Assembly: GCF_014655295.1 (NCBI RefSeq) | Contig: NZ_BNBI01000009.1 | Span: 124,001-188,000 of the forward strand | Length of the DNA: 64,000 nt | Source of the DNA: Streptomyces fumanus | GTDB taxonomy: Bacteria > Actinomycetota > Actinomycetes > Streptomycetales > Streptomycetaceae | Direction of reading: 5' to 3' | In this document: piece by piece, positions 40,138-47,739 of the stretch | Layout of the letters: each line of letters starts with the position of its first letter | How positions within the stretch are numbered: the first letter of the stretch is position 1 | Made by a program: the position numbers and the translations under genes | Notes under the pieces: generated by a model | Database searches by the model: none | The model's input: the letters and a program-made list of their open reading frames with translations, nothing else | What the model was told of the DNA's origin: nothing

Positions 40138-40347
40138 TCATCGGTCCCGGGAGGCGGTCCAGGCGAGGAAGGCGGTGAAGGCGGCGGGAGTGAGCGTCAG
40201 TACGGGGCCCGTCGTGTTCTTGGAGTCCCGTACGGCCACGCCCACCCGGTGGGGAGGCATGGCGATCTCGACGCAGTTCCCGCCCTGGTCGCTGCTGTAC
40301 GTGGACCTACGCCACTGGGGCCCCGTCCGGATCGCGTCGGTTTTCAT
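40138..40347 (-). CDS. DUF397 protein
   Basis: A 69-residue DUF397 protein. PQWRRSTYSSDQGGNCVEIA with the W-R-x-S-x-YSS-x-x-x-NCVE pattern, then VGVAVRDSK and LTLTPAAFTAFLAW, is the full family core. DUF397 genes accompany Scr1-type XRE regulators and act with them in Streptomyces (BldB/WhiJ-like systems). It ends 4 bases from the KAP gene stop on the other strand. It is nearly identical in DNA to the next gene. Confidence 0.92.
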   Translation of the reverse strand: MKTDAIRTGPQWRRSTYSSDQGGNCVEIAMPPHRVGVAVRDSKNTTGPVLTLTPAAFTAFLAWTASRDR

Positions 40348-40351
40348 GGGC

Positions 40352-40567
40352 TCACGCGCCGCCCGTCCGCGCGGAGGCCCTTCCGGAAGTGGTCCAGGCG
40401 AGGAAGGCGGTGAAAGCCGCGGGAGTGAGCGTCAGTACGGGACCCGTCGGCACCTTGGAGTCCCGTACGGCCACGCCGGCCCGGTGAGGAGGCGTGGCGA
40501 CCTCGACACACTCTCCGCCCTGGTCGCTGCTGTAGCTGGACTTACGCCACTCGGCATTGGTCGGCAT
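40352..40567 (-). CDS. DUF397 protein (tandem paralogue)
   Basis: A 71-residue DUF397 protein: EWRKSSYSSDQGGECVEVA, RAGVAVRDSK and LTLTPAAFTAFLAWTTSG. It carries E in place of N before CVE, a C-terminal Arg/Ser tail, and a 26-base overlap of its start with the end of the XRE gene, which suggests translational coupling. The DNA of both DUF397 genes is about 90 percent alike over at least 100 bases, so this is a recent duplication. Confidence 0.92.
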   Translation of the reverse strand: MPTNAEWRKSSYSSDQGGECVEVATPPHRAGVAVRDSKVPTGPVLTLTPAAFTAFLAWTTSGRASARTGGA

Positions 40568-41375
40568 AGCGTTCCTCCATCACCTGGCGGATCAGTTCCG
40601 CCGAGTCCTTCAGGGAGAGCGCGGCGGCCCGGAGGTGATCGTAACGGAGTGAACAGCCCTTGACCGAGTCCGGGTTGGCGGTCGAATGGCCGCTCCCGTA
40701 CCTCTCCGTGTAGAGGATGGCCGGGTCGCTCGCGAAGCGGAAGAGGCTGAAGGAACCGGTCAGCCCCGGGTGGGCCCCGACGGAGAACGGCAGCACCTGC
40801 ACGTTGATCCGAGGGTTCTGCTCGAAGGACAGCAGATGGGCCAGTTGGCCACGCATGGTTTCCCGGCCGCCGATCTCCTGGAGCAGGGCCGCCTCGCTGA
40901 TCACCGACCAGAAGACGGGTGGGTCGGCCTTCTCGAAGAGACGCTGGCGCGCGAGCCGCACGGCGGTGCGGTCGTCGAGGTCGGTGCGGTCGAAGGCTCC
41001 GAGCACAGCACGTACGTAGGCGGGAGTCTGAAGCAGGCCGTGGACCATGTGCGTCTGGAAGGCGCAGATCTCGACGGCCCGCGCCTCCAACTCGGCCATC
41101 TGTTGGAACCACGCCGGTAACCGGCTCCGCATCACCAGGGCGACCAGCCGCGACAGGGCCCCGCCCGTGCCCAGGGCCGCGTCCACGCGTTCGCTGAACT
41201 CCGAGGTCGGCAGTTTGCGGGCCGTCTCGATCTGTCCGATGAGTGAGCCGGTGTAGTTGACGATCTCGCCGAGCTGCTTCTGAGTCAGTCCGGCGGCCTC
41301 GCGGTACCGGCGCAGCTCGAAGCCGTAGTAGTCGAGCGGTGAGGCGCCGGGATCGAGGACGTTGATGTGGGTCAC
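40542..41375 (-). CDS. XRE-family regulator with Scr1 domain
   Basis: A 277-residue regulator. The N-terminal helix-turn-helix is ELRRYREAAGLTQKQLGEIVNYTGSLIGQIETARKLP. The C-terminal Scr1 domain shows WFQQMAELEARAVEICAFQTHMVHGLLQTPAYVRAVL, ARQRLFEKADPPVFWSVISEAALLQEIGG and NVQVLPFSVGAHPGLTGSFSLFRFA. Proteins of this type are developmental or antibiotic regulators in Streptomyces and pair with the DUF397 proteins encoded just downstream. It is divergent from the HATPase-like gene. Confidence 0.92.
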   Translation of the reverse strand: MTHINVLDPGASPLDYYGFELRRYREAAGLTQKQLGEIVNYTGSLIGQIETARKLPTSEFSERVDAALGTGGALSRLVALVMRSRLPAWFQQMAELEARAVEICAFQTHMVHGLLQTPAYVRAVLGAFDRTDLDDRTAVRLARQRLFEKADPPVFWSVISEAALLQEIGGRETMRGQLAHLLSFEQNPRINVQVLPFSVGAHPGLTGSFSLFRFASDPAILYTERYGSGHSTANPDSVKGCSLRYDHLRAAALSLKDSAELIRQVMEERYADQCRVA

Positions 41376-41466
41376 GCACAGCCCCCTTCACGCGACTCGG
41401 CCCACACGGGGACCGGTTGCATTCGGTCCGTAGCGCACAGTAGTCGTCCGGCGTCACGCTCGTCCC

Positions 41467-41880
41467 GTGAACGATTACTTTCCCCCGGCGCTCCCGTCCC
41501 AGTACACGCTGTGCCTCACCGTCGGTGCGCACGCGGCCCGGCACGTCCGGCGGATCGTCCGGTCGTACCTGGCCGTCTGGGAGCTGGCCGAGTGGAGCGA
41601 CGCGGTCGAGCTGGGCGTGACCGAGCTGCTGTCCAACGTCGTACGGCACGTACCGGACCGCCGGTGCACCCTGCTGTTGCTGCGGCGGCCGGGTGGTGTG
41701 CGGGTGGAGGTGGCGGACGGCAGTCCCCGGTGTCCCGAGCGGGCCGACGCGGTACCGGAGGACGCGGAGGGCGGCCGGGGGCTGGTGCTGCTGGCGGCCC
41801 TGGCCGACCGGTGGGGGGTCGGGCCGGGGCCGGGGGACGGCAAGACGGTGTGGTTCGAGTGCGGTGGGAGCGAGGACGCG
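41467..41880 (+). CDS. HATPase-domain anti-sigma-like regulator, no proper stop codon
   Basis: The first 138 codons match the Streptomyces ATP-binding (RsbW/HATPase_c_2) group usually found beside XRE/DUF397 modules: VGAHAARHVRRIVRSYLAVW, ELGVTELLSNVVRHVP (N box), VEVADGSPR (G1) and GGRGLVLLAALADRWGVG (G2), then DGKTVWFEC. Such proteins are about 140-150 residues. Here no stop follows: the frame runs on to 43101 across the convergent glycosyltransferase gene, in the register complementary to it, giving repetitive Gly/Ala/Val-rich sequence. I give only the conserved part; the true end is not seen. Confidence 0.65.
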
Positions 41881-42954
41881 TCAGGTCCCCGGCACCGTCA
41901 GCAACCGTTCCACTCCGCGGGCCGAGTCGGTGACGCCGGAGAGGAAGCCGGAGGCGCGGGGGGAGGCGGTGCGGGTGAGCCAGGCGGGGTCGATGTCGCA
42001 GACGGCGACCGTGACCTCGGTGCCGGCCAGGGCGAGGGGGAGGGTGTGCACGACCGTGGAGGGGAAGCTGAGGATGGTGCGGCCGACCGGGCCGCGGCGG
42101 GCGATCAGTTCCAGGGGCAGGTCGGGGCGGACGATCTCCAGGCCGGTCTCGACGGCGAGCCGGTGGAGTTTCTCGGAGCTCTCCCGGCGGTGGGCGAAGT
42201 AGCGGGTGGCGCCGTGGGCCTTGGCGAGGGTGCGCACGGCGTCCAGGTAGCGGTCGGCGTCCACGACGCCGGTCTCCACCAGGGAGGTGCCCACCATGTC
42301 GGCGCCCTTGGTGATGCGGGGCGGGCCGAAGCGGGACCGGGTCCAGGCGAAGTCGTGGGCGGTGACGGTGACGCCGTCGGGGACCTCGGCGATGGGCATG
42401 GAGGAGAAGATCTCGACCTGGCGGCCCCGGGCGCCCCGGGAGGGGGTGAGGCGGCGGCGGGCCGACGAGGAGACCGGGGCGAAGAGGAGGTCGCGGGCGC
42501 CGGGGCGGCTGCCCTTGCGGTGCCAGCGGACCAGGCGTTCGCCCCGGGCGAGCTGTCCGACGAACTCCATCGTGGCGGTGCCGTCGTCCACGACGACCAG
42601 TTCCCGGGCCCGGGTGATGGTCAGCAGCAGTTGGACGTAGCGGGAGAAGGGGTCGCCCATGACGATGCGGCGGGCGCGGCGGAGCAGCGCCGCCAGGCCC
42701 CCGACGGTGCGGAACGGGGCCGAGGTCCCGCCGCGCGCCTCTTCCCAGCGGACTTCGTGCCCGTCCTCGCGGGCCAGCTCCGACATGCGGCGGAGCTGGC
42801 CCCGGGTCATCGGGTCCACGGGGGACAGCACGACGAGGGTGAGCCCCGTCCAGGGAGCACGGGTGTGCGCCCACTCCAGTACGTTCAGAAGCTGTACCGG
42901 GCTCTCGACGAAGGCGAGAGTGTGGGGGCCGGGCTTCCCGGCGCGAGGGCTCAT
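41881..42954 (-). CDS. Polysialyltransferase-like glycosyltransferase
   Basis: A 357-residue protein beginning GPHTLAFVESPVQLLNVLEWAH, typical of bacterial alpha-2,8-polysialyltransferase-like/LOS sialyltransferase relatives whose first strand ends in ESPxQLLN. Later elements: ELVVVDDGTATMEF (DDG), GATRYFAHRRESSEKLHRL (the H-RR-E-x-x-x-KL donor-binding pattern), IVRPDLPLELIARRGPVGRTILSFPSTVVHTLPLAL with the catalytic-type HxxR-equivalent region. It probably transfers a nonulosonic acid from its CMP form. It is the last gene of a four-gene minus-strand operon with neuB, neuA-HAD and a DUF6716-type gene. Confidence 0.75.
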   Translation of the reverse strand: MSPRAGKPGPHTLAFVESPVQLLNVLEWAHTRAPWTGLTLVVLSPVDPMTRGQLRRMSELAREDGHEVRWEEARGGTSAPFRTVGGLAALLRRARRIVMGDPFSRYVQLLLTITRARELVVVDDGTATMEFVGQLARGERLVRWHRKGSRPGARDLLFAPVSSSARRRLTPSRGARGRQVEIFSSMPIAEVPDGVTVTAHDFAWTRSRFGPPRITKGADMVGTSLVETGVVDADRYLDAVRTLAKAHGATRYFAHRRESSEKLHRLAVETGLEIVRPDLPLELIARRGPVGRTILSFPSTVVHTLPLALAGTEVTVAVCDIDPAWLTRTASPRASGFLSGVTDSARGVERLLTVPGT

Positions 42955-42998
42955 CGGCGTACGACCGTCCCGTCGTGGGGTGGTGGGGTGGGGTGGGG

Positions 42999-43937
42999 TC
43001 AGACCGTGACGGGCTCGCCCGCCGCCGCGGCGATCTCCGCCTCGGCGACCACGCCGGTGACGCGGCGCAGCTTCTTCATCGGGCCCAGCTCGGAGTCGTA
43101 GACCTTCTTGACGCCGTCGCCGAGGGACGCCTCGATGGTGCGGATGTCGCGGACCAGCCGGGTCAGGCCCTGCGGTTCGACGGAGGCGGCCTGGTCGGAG
43201 CCCCACATGGCGCGGTCGAGGGTGATGTGGCGCTCGACGAAGGTGGCGCCGAGGGCGACGGCGGCCAGGGTGGTCTGCAGGCCGGTCTCGTGGCCGGAGT
43301 AGCCGATCGGGACGTTCGGGTACTCCTGCTGGAGGGTGTTGATGACCCGCAGGTTCAGCTCCTCGGCCTTGGCCGGGTAGGTGGAGGTGGCGTGGCAGAG
43401 CAGGATGTTGTCGCTGCCCAGGACCTCGACCGCGTGCCGGATCTGCTTGGGGGTGGACATGCCGGTGGAGAGGATGATGGTGCGGCCGGTGGCGCGCAGG
43501 GTACGCAGCAGCTCGTCGTCGGTCAGCGAGGCGCTGGCCACCTTGTGGGCGGGCACGTCGAACTTCTCCAGGAAGGCGACGGCCTCGGTGTCCCACGGGG
43601 AGGCGAACCAGTCGATCCCCTTCTCCTTGCAGTACGCGTCGATCTGGCGGTACTCGTCCTCGCCGAACTCCACGCGGTGGCGGTAGTCGATGTACGTCAT
43701 CCGGCCCCAGGGGGTGTCGCGCTCGATGTCCCATTGGTCGCGCGGGGTGCAGATCTCCGGGGTGCGCTTCTGGAACTTCACGGCGTCGCAGCCGGCCTCG
43801 GCGGCCACGTCGATCAGCTTGAAGGCGTTCTCCAGCTCGCCGTTGTGGTTGATGCCGATCTCGCCGGTGATGTAGACGGGCTGACCGGGGCCGGCGGTCT
43901 TGGAACCGAGGGCGCGCAGGCGGGAGTTGGTGCTCAT
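42999..43937 (-). CDS. neuB: NeuB-family nonulosonic acid synthase, without SAF domain
   Basis: A 312-residue NeuB-type synthase that condenses phosphoenolpyruvate with a hexose or hexosamine to a nine-carbon ulosonic acid. The barrel motifs are complete: ITGEIGINHNGELENAFKLID, CDAVKFQKRTPE, SPWDTEAVAFLEKFDVPAHKVASAS, TIILSTGMSTP, LCHATSTYPAKAEELNLRVI, IGYSGHETGL and ATFVERHITLDR. NeuB enzymes of about 345 residues end in an antifreeze-like SAF domain that helps bind substrate; this protein stops about 30 residues after the barrel and lacks it. With a phosphatase domain in the next gene, a 9-phosphate product (Kdn-9-P from mannose-6-P) is a reasonable guess. The start is ATG 43937. Confidence 0.92.
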   Translation of the reverse strand: MSTNSRLRALGSKTAGPGQPVYITGEIGINHNGELENAFKLIDVAAEAGCDAVKFQKRTPEICTPRDQWDIERDTPWGRMTYIDYRHRVEFGEDEYRQIDAYCKEKGIDWFASPWDTEAVAFLEKFDVPAHKVASASLTDDELLRTLRATGRTIILSTGMSTPKQIRHAVEVLGSDNILLCHATSTYPAKAEELNLRVINTLQQEYPNVPIGYSGHETGLQTTLAAVALGATFVERHITLDRAMWGSDQAASVEPQGLTRLVRDIRTIEASLGDGVKKVYDSELGPMKKLRRVTGVVAEAEIAAAAGEPVTV

Positions 43938-43951
43938 GGCAGGAGGGGTCC

Positions 43952-45190
43952 TTACTTGGTGAGGGGGGCGAGAGAGTCGAGCGAGGGTCCGAGGATCCAG
44001 CCGGCGATCTCCCGGATCGCGCCGTCGCCACCGGGGACGGTGGTGACCGCGCGGGCGGCGCCACGGACGACGTCGTGGGCGCCGGCGACCGCCACGGGCC
44101 AGCCGACGAGGGCGAAGCACGGAAGGTCGTTGACGTCGTTGCCGACGTAGAGCACGCGCTCGGGGGCGATGCCCTGGTCCTCGCACCACTGCTTGAGGGC
44201 GAGGTCCTTGCGGTCGACGCCGTGCAGCACCGGCAGGTGGAGCTTGCGGGCGCGGGCGGCGACGACCGGGTTCTGCTCGGTGGACAGGATCAGCATGCGC
44301 AGTCCCGAGCGGCGCAGGGCGGCGATGCCCAGGCCGTCGCCGCGGTGCACGGCGACGAACTCCCGTCCGTCGGAGTCGATCAGCACCCGGTCGTCGGTCT
44401 GGGTGCCGTCGAAGTCGAGCACGACCGCGTCGATGTCGTCGGCCGTGGGCAGGGCGCCCGGCCGGTCGGCGTCGAGCAGCGGGGCGAGCGCGCGGGCGCG
44501 GGCCAGGTCGTGCGGGTCGTCGATCTCCAGGACGCGGGCGGGGTCGGTGCGCACCGGCTCGGTGCGGCCGAAGAAGCGGTGCCGGTGCTCGCGGAAGCCG
44601 GGCGCGGCCATGGCGTAGGCGGCGCCGGTCTCCAGCAGGTCCTGGGGGCGGTCCTGGCGGCGGGGCCGGTAGGACTTGTCGTGGTTGACGCCGTACCCGC
44701 CCTCGGCGGGGTCGTCGCCGTCGCGCCAGAGGAAGCCGTGGAACGGGGCGACGGTCACCGCGGTGTCGGCGCCCTGCTCGGCGACGGCGGCGGCCACCGC
44801 GTCGATGTCCTCGCGGATCAGGAACGGGCTGGTGCACTGCACGAGCAGCACCACGTCGACGGGGGTGCCGTGCAGCGCCTCGTGGGCGTCCAGGGCGTGC
44901 AGCACGGCGGCCTCGGAGGTGGCGGTGTCCCCGGCGATGGCGGCGGGGCGCAGCACCACCTCGGCGCCGGCCTGCCGGGCGGCGGCGGCGATGGCCTGGT
45001 CGTCGGTGGAGACGACCACGTCGGTGACCAGGCGGGCGGCGCGGCACTCGCGGACCGCGCGGGCCACCAGCGGGACGCCGCCGACGGGGGCGAGGTTCTT
45101 CGCGGGGACGCCCTTGGAGCCGCCCCGCGCGGGGATCACCGCGAGCACCCGGCGCTTCGTCGCGCCGCGGCCCGCTTCCGGGTGGGTCAT
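43952..45190 (-). CDS. neuA: CMP-nonulosonate cytidylyltransferase fused to HAD phosphatase
   Basis: A 412-residue fusion. Residues 13-240 are a NeuA-type CMP-acylneuraminate synthetase: VIPARGGSKGVPAKNLAPVGG, VVVSTDDQAIAAAA, VLLVQCTSPFLIREDID. Residues 254-405 are a HAD phosphatase: DFDGTQTDDRV with nucleophile Asp259, MLILSTEQN, DLALKQWCEDQG and LYVGNDVNDLPCFALVG. The same order occurs in animal CMP-sialic acid synthetases. The phosphatase would remove the 9-phosphate of the NeuB product before activation, which suits Kdn or a sialic acid. The gene starts at ATG 45190 and is followed after 14 bases by neuB. In S. coelicolor the homologous region was linked to teichulosonic acid (Kdn polymer), from memory. 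Confidence 0.92.
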   Translation of the reverse strand: MTHPEAGRGATKRRVLAVIPARGGSKGVPAKNLAPVGGVPLVARAVRECRAARLVTDVVVSTDDQAIAAAARQAGAEVVLRPAAIAGDTATSEAAVLHALDAHEALHGTPVDVVLLVQCTSPFLIREDIDAVAAAVAEQGADTAVTVAPFHGFLWRDGDDPAEGGYGVNHDKSYRPRRQDRPQDLLETGAAYAMAAPGFREHRHRFFGRTEPVRTDPARVLEIDDPHDLARARALAPLLDADRPGALPTADDIDAVVLDFDGTQTDDRVLIDSDGREFVAVHRGDGLGIAALRRSGLRMLILSTEQNPVVAARARKLHLPVLHGVDRKDLALKQWCEDQGIAPERVLYVGNDVNDLPCFALVGWPVAVAGAHDVVRGAARAVTTVPGGDGAIREIAGWILGPSLDSLAPLTK

Positions 45191-45234
45191 GGGGTCTGCT
45201 CCTCGGGCAGGGGGCGGGGTGGTGGCCGGGCCCG

Positions 45235-46560
45235 TCACAGCTCCCCCATCCGCCGGATGACGGGCGCCACCCGCTGCACTCCGTGCCGGTAGGCGCCGCG
45301 GGCGGCGCGGCGCACGATCTGCCGGACCGGACCGGGGTCCTTGTCGGCGGCGGGCGCGCCGGGCAGCGGGTGGCCGTCGGGGGCGAGGTGGTGCCGGGCG
45401 AGGATGCCGGGCAGGTAGCCGGGGGCGGTGACGGGCGTGTAGTACGGGGTGAGCGGGGGCAGGCCGCCGGGCCGGTCGAGCAGCTTGGCGATGCGCTCCC
45501 GGGCGGCGTCGAAGGCGGACTCGTACGCCCCGCCCTCGGCGGCGACGCCCTGCCGGGCCACCCACTCCGCGTCCGGTACCGGCCGGTGGCCGGCGTCGAG
45601 CTGGTCCCAGGAGGCGAGGCAGCCGGAGCCCACGAAGTGGTGGTTGCCGAGCGCCTCGCGGACCCCGAGGTCGGTGAGGACGACGGTGGGGATGCGGCGG
45701 TGCAGGGACTCCAGGGCGGCCGTGGAGCTGACGGTGACCAGCAGGTCGGTGCGGTCCAGGACCTCGCCCATGTGTCCGTAGACGAGGCGGAAGTTGGGCG
45801 GCGGATCGGCCCGCTGCACCAGCTTCTGGTACGGCAGTTCCTCGATGTGGGTGGTGTGCTCGCCGGGCTTGGACCGCAGCTTGAGCAGCACCTCCCGCTC
45901 GGGGTGCTTGCGGGCGTGCCGGATCAGCCGCTCCAGCAGGTACGTACGGTCCCGGCGGCTGTCGGGAACGGAGGGCTGGGCGGCGAAGACGACGGTGTAC
46001 GGGTCGTGCTCGCCGGTGTAGGCGGCGCCGCCGAGGAAGGGCAGCGCGACCTCGGTCACCGCGCCCGCGTCGGCGCCCACCCCTTCGTACACGGCGCGGA
46101 AGCGCTCCGCGTCCTGGCGGGAGTTGGCGAGCACCAGGTCGGCGCCGTGCCGCAGCAGCAGGCCGTCGGCGAGCTTCTCGTAGACGACGCCGACATAGCC
46201 GGTGACGACGACGGGGCGGTCGGCGCGGTCGGCCCAGACCCGGCCGAGCCCGTGCAGCATGGCCTGGACGCCGCCGCCGACCAGGGCGAGGACCAGGATG
46301 TCGTACGGCTTCTCGCCCATGGCGCGCAGGAACTCCACCGCCGTGACCTCGTCGAGGGAGTCGGCGCTGACGCCGACCTCCCGCAACTGGCGGGCGGTGG
46401 GGGTCGCACGGCCGCGCAGCAGATAGCCGTCCAGACGGAGTTCCGTCCGGCCGGCCTGCCGCGGGGCGATGCGGTTCGCGGTGAGCGCGCCCCATTTCCA
46501 CCGGGTGTCGGAATCCGCGAGGACCGCCACCCGCAGGGGCTTCGTTGGACTGGCTGGCAC
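45235..46560 (-). CDS. DUF6716-type putative glycosyltransferase
   Basis: A 441-residue cytoplasmic protein beginning PLRVAVLADSDTRWKWGALTANRIAP. Two Rossmann-like halves are visible: N-terminal YDILVLALVGGGVQAML and VVTGYVGVVYEKLADGLLLRHGADLVLANS, and C-terminal VVFAAQPSVPDSRRDRTYLLERLIRHARKHPEREVLLKLRSKPGE with TDLLVTVSSTAALESLHRRIPTVVLTDLG, which is a GT-B donor-binding pattern. The label DUF6716 is from memory. The GTG at 46560 is chosen, with a longer frame start at 46608 possible. It heads the neuA-neuB operon, so a role in making the nonulosonic polymer is likely. Confidence 0.72.
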   Translation of the reverse strand: MPASPTKPLRVAVLADSDTRWKWGALTANRIAPRQAGRTELRLDGYLLRGRATPTARQLREVGVSADSLDEVTAVEFLRAMGEKPYDILVLALVGGGVQAMLHGLGRVWADRADRPVVVTGYVGVVYEKLADGLLLRHGADLVLANSRQDAERFRAVYEGVGADAGAVTEVALPFLGGAAYTGEHDPYTVVFAAQPSVPDSRRDRTYLLERLIRHARKHPEREVLLKLRSKPGEHTTHIEELPYQKLVQRADPPPNFRLVYGHMGEVLDRTDLLVTVSSTAALESLHRRIPTVVLTDLGVREALGNHHFVGSGCLASWDQLDAGHRPVPDAEWVARQGVAAEGGAYESAFDAARERIAKLLDRPGGLPPLTPYYTPVTAPGYLPGILARHHLAPDGHPLPGAPAADKDPGPVRQIVRRAARGAYRHGVQRVAPVIRRMGEL

Positions 46561-46758
46561 GTCGATGACGCTAGGAAGCGATGGCGAGGTGCGGCCCAAC
46601 CCGAACACAACAAACGGTTAACAGCACACCGCCGAATGGAGAATCGGCTCGTCGGACGCTCGGAAAAGTGTTCGCGTCACGGCTTCGCCATACGGCGTTC
46701 ACCCGGTATCAAGGTGCGGGTAAAGCCGTGTGCCGGGCCGCCGCCTAACGTCCGTGAC

Positions 46759-47739
46759 GTGCTCAAGCTCTCCGTCATCGTGCCGTTCTACAACGTGCGG
46801 CCATACGTCCCCGATGCCCTGCGCAGTCTGCGTGCCAACGCGCGCGAGGACTTCGAATTCATTCTCGTCGACGACCGCTCCACCGACGGGACCGCGGACC
46901 TGCTCGCGCGCGCGGAGCGCGAGCTGCCGGGGGCGGTGCTGATCAGACACGAGGAGAACGGCGGTCTGGCGACCGCCCGGAACACCGGTATCGACGCGGC
47001 CCGCGGGGAGTACCTGACCTTCCTGGACGGCGACGACTGGCTGGCGCCCGGGTACTACGCCAAGCTGGTCGCCGCCATCGAGGACCTGGGCTGCGACTTC
47101 GTGCGCACCGACCATGTGCAGTGCACCGCGCGGGCCCGGTCGGTGCACCGGGTGCCGCACGGCCGGCGCAATGTGGTGCTGTCCCCGCGCGGGGCGATCC
47201 TGCCCGCCCACCGCACCACCTCCGTCGACTACGCCTACGCCTGGGCCGGCATCTACCACCGCAGGCTGGTCGACCGCGGCCTGCTGCACTTCACCCACGG
47301 GCTGCGCACCGCCGAGGACCGGCCGTGGATCTGGAAGCTGCACCGCGAGGCCGACTCGTTCGCGGTGACCAGCCTGCTCGGCGTCTTCTACCGGCGCGGG
47401 GTCGCCTCCTCGCTCACCCAGGTCGGCGACGCCCGGCAGCTCGACTTCGTGCGCGCCTTCGACCAGGTGATCGACGAGACGGCCGCCGACCCGGAGGCGG
47501 CGGCGCTGCTGCCGAAGGCGGTGCGCACGTACTGCGCGATCATCTCCCACCATCTCGGTTCCATCGAAAGGTTCGAGGCGCCCGTGGCCCGGAAACTGAA
47601 GGCGATGAGCACCGCCGCGCTGCGGCGGATGCCGCAGGACGTGCTCGACGACGCGCTGGCCTCGATGGACGCCGAGCGGGCCGCCAAGCTGCGCAGGCTG
47701 CGCCGCCGTCCGGTGCAGGGCACGGAGGTGGCGGCGTGA
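46759..47739 (+). CDS. Family 2 glycosyltransferase
   Basis: A 326-residue GT2 enzyme. KLSVIVPFYNVRPYVPDALRSLRANAREDFEFILVDDRSTDGTADLLARA has the N-terminal strand and the first Asp pair. NGGLATARNTGIDAARGEYLTFLDGDDWLAPGYY carries the metal-binding DGDD, and the C-terminal RTAEDRPWIWKL has the catalytic ED. The C-terminal 100 residues hold a helical tail with many Arg. The GTG at 46759 follows TAACGT at about 46746-46751, which could be a -10 for leaderless mRNA. It is divergent from the DUF6716-type gene and overlaps the next gene by GTGA. Confidence 0.9.
   Translation: MLKLSVIVPFYNVRPYVPDALRSLRANAREDFEFILVDDRSTDGTADLLARAERELPGAVLIRHEENGGLATARNTGIDAARGEYLTFLDGDDWLAPGYYAKLVAAIEDLGCDFVRTDHVQCTARARSVHRVPHGRRNVVLSPRGAILPAHRTTSVDYAYAWAGIYHRRLVDRGLLHFTHGLRTAEDRPWIWKLHREADSFAVTSLLGVFYRRGVASSLTQVGDARQLDFVRAFDQVIDETAADPEAAALLPKAVRTYCAIISHHLGSIERFEAPVARKLKAMSTAALRRMPQDVLDDALASMDAERAAKLRRLRRRPVQGTEVAA

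Noticed and set aside
41881..43101. Second half of the 544-codon frame as a real domain of the HATPase-like protein
   Set aside because: Sequence is Gly/Ala/Asp/Val-rich without motifs and exactly complementary in register to a glycosyltransferase gene; treated as read-through, not as a gene.
45283..46758. N-terminal extension of the GT2 gene from 45283
   Set aside because: Shadow of the DUF6716-type gene on the other strand; the GT2 fold begins at GTG 46759.
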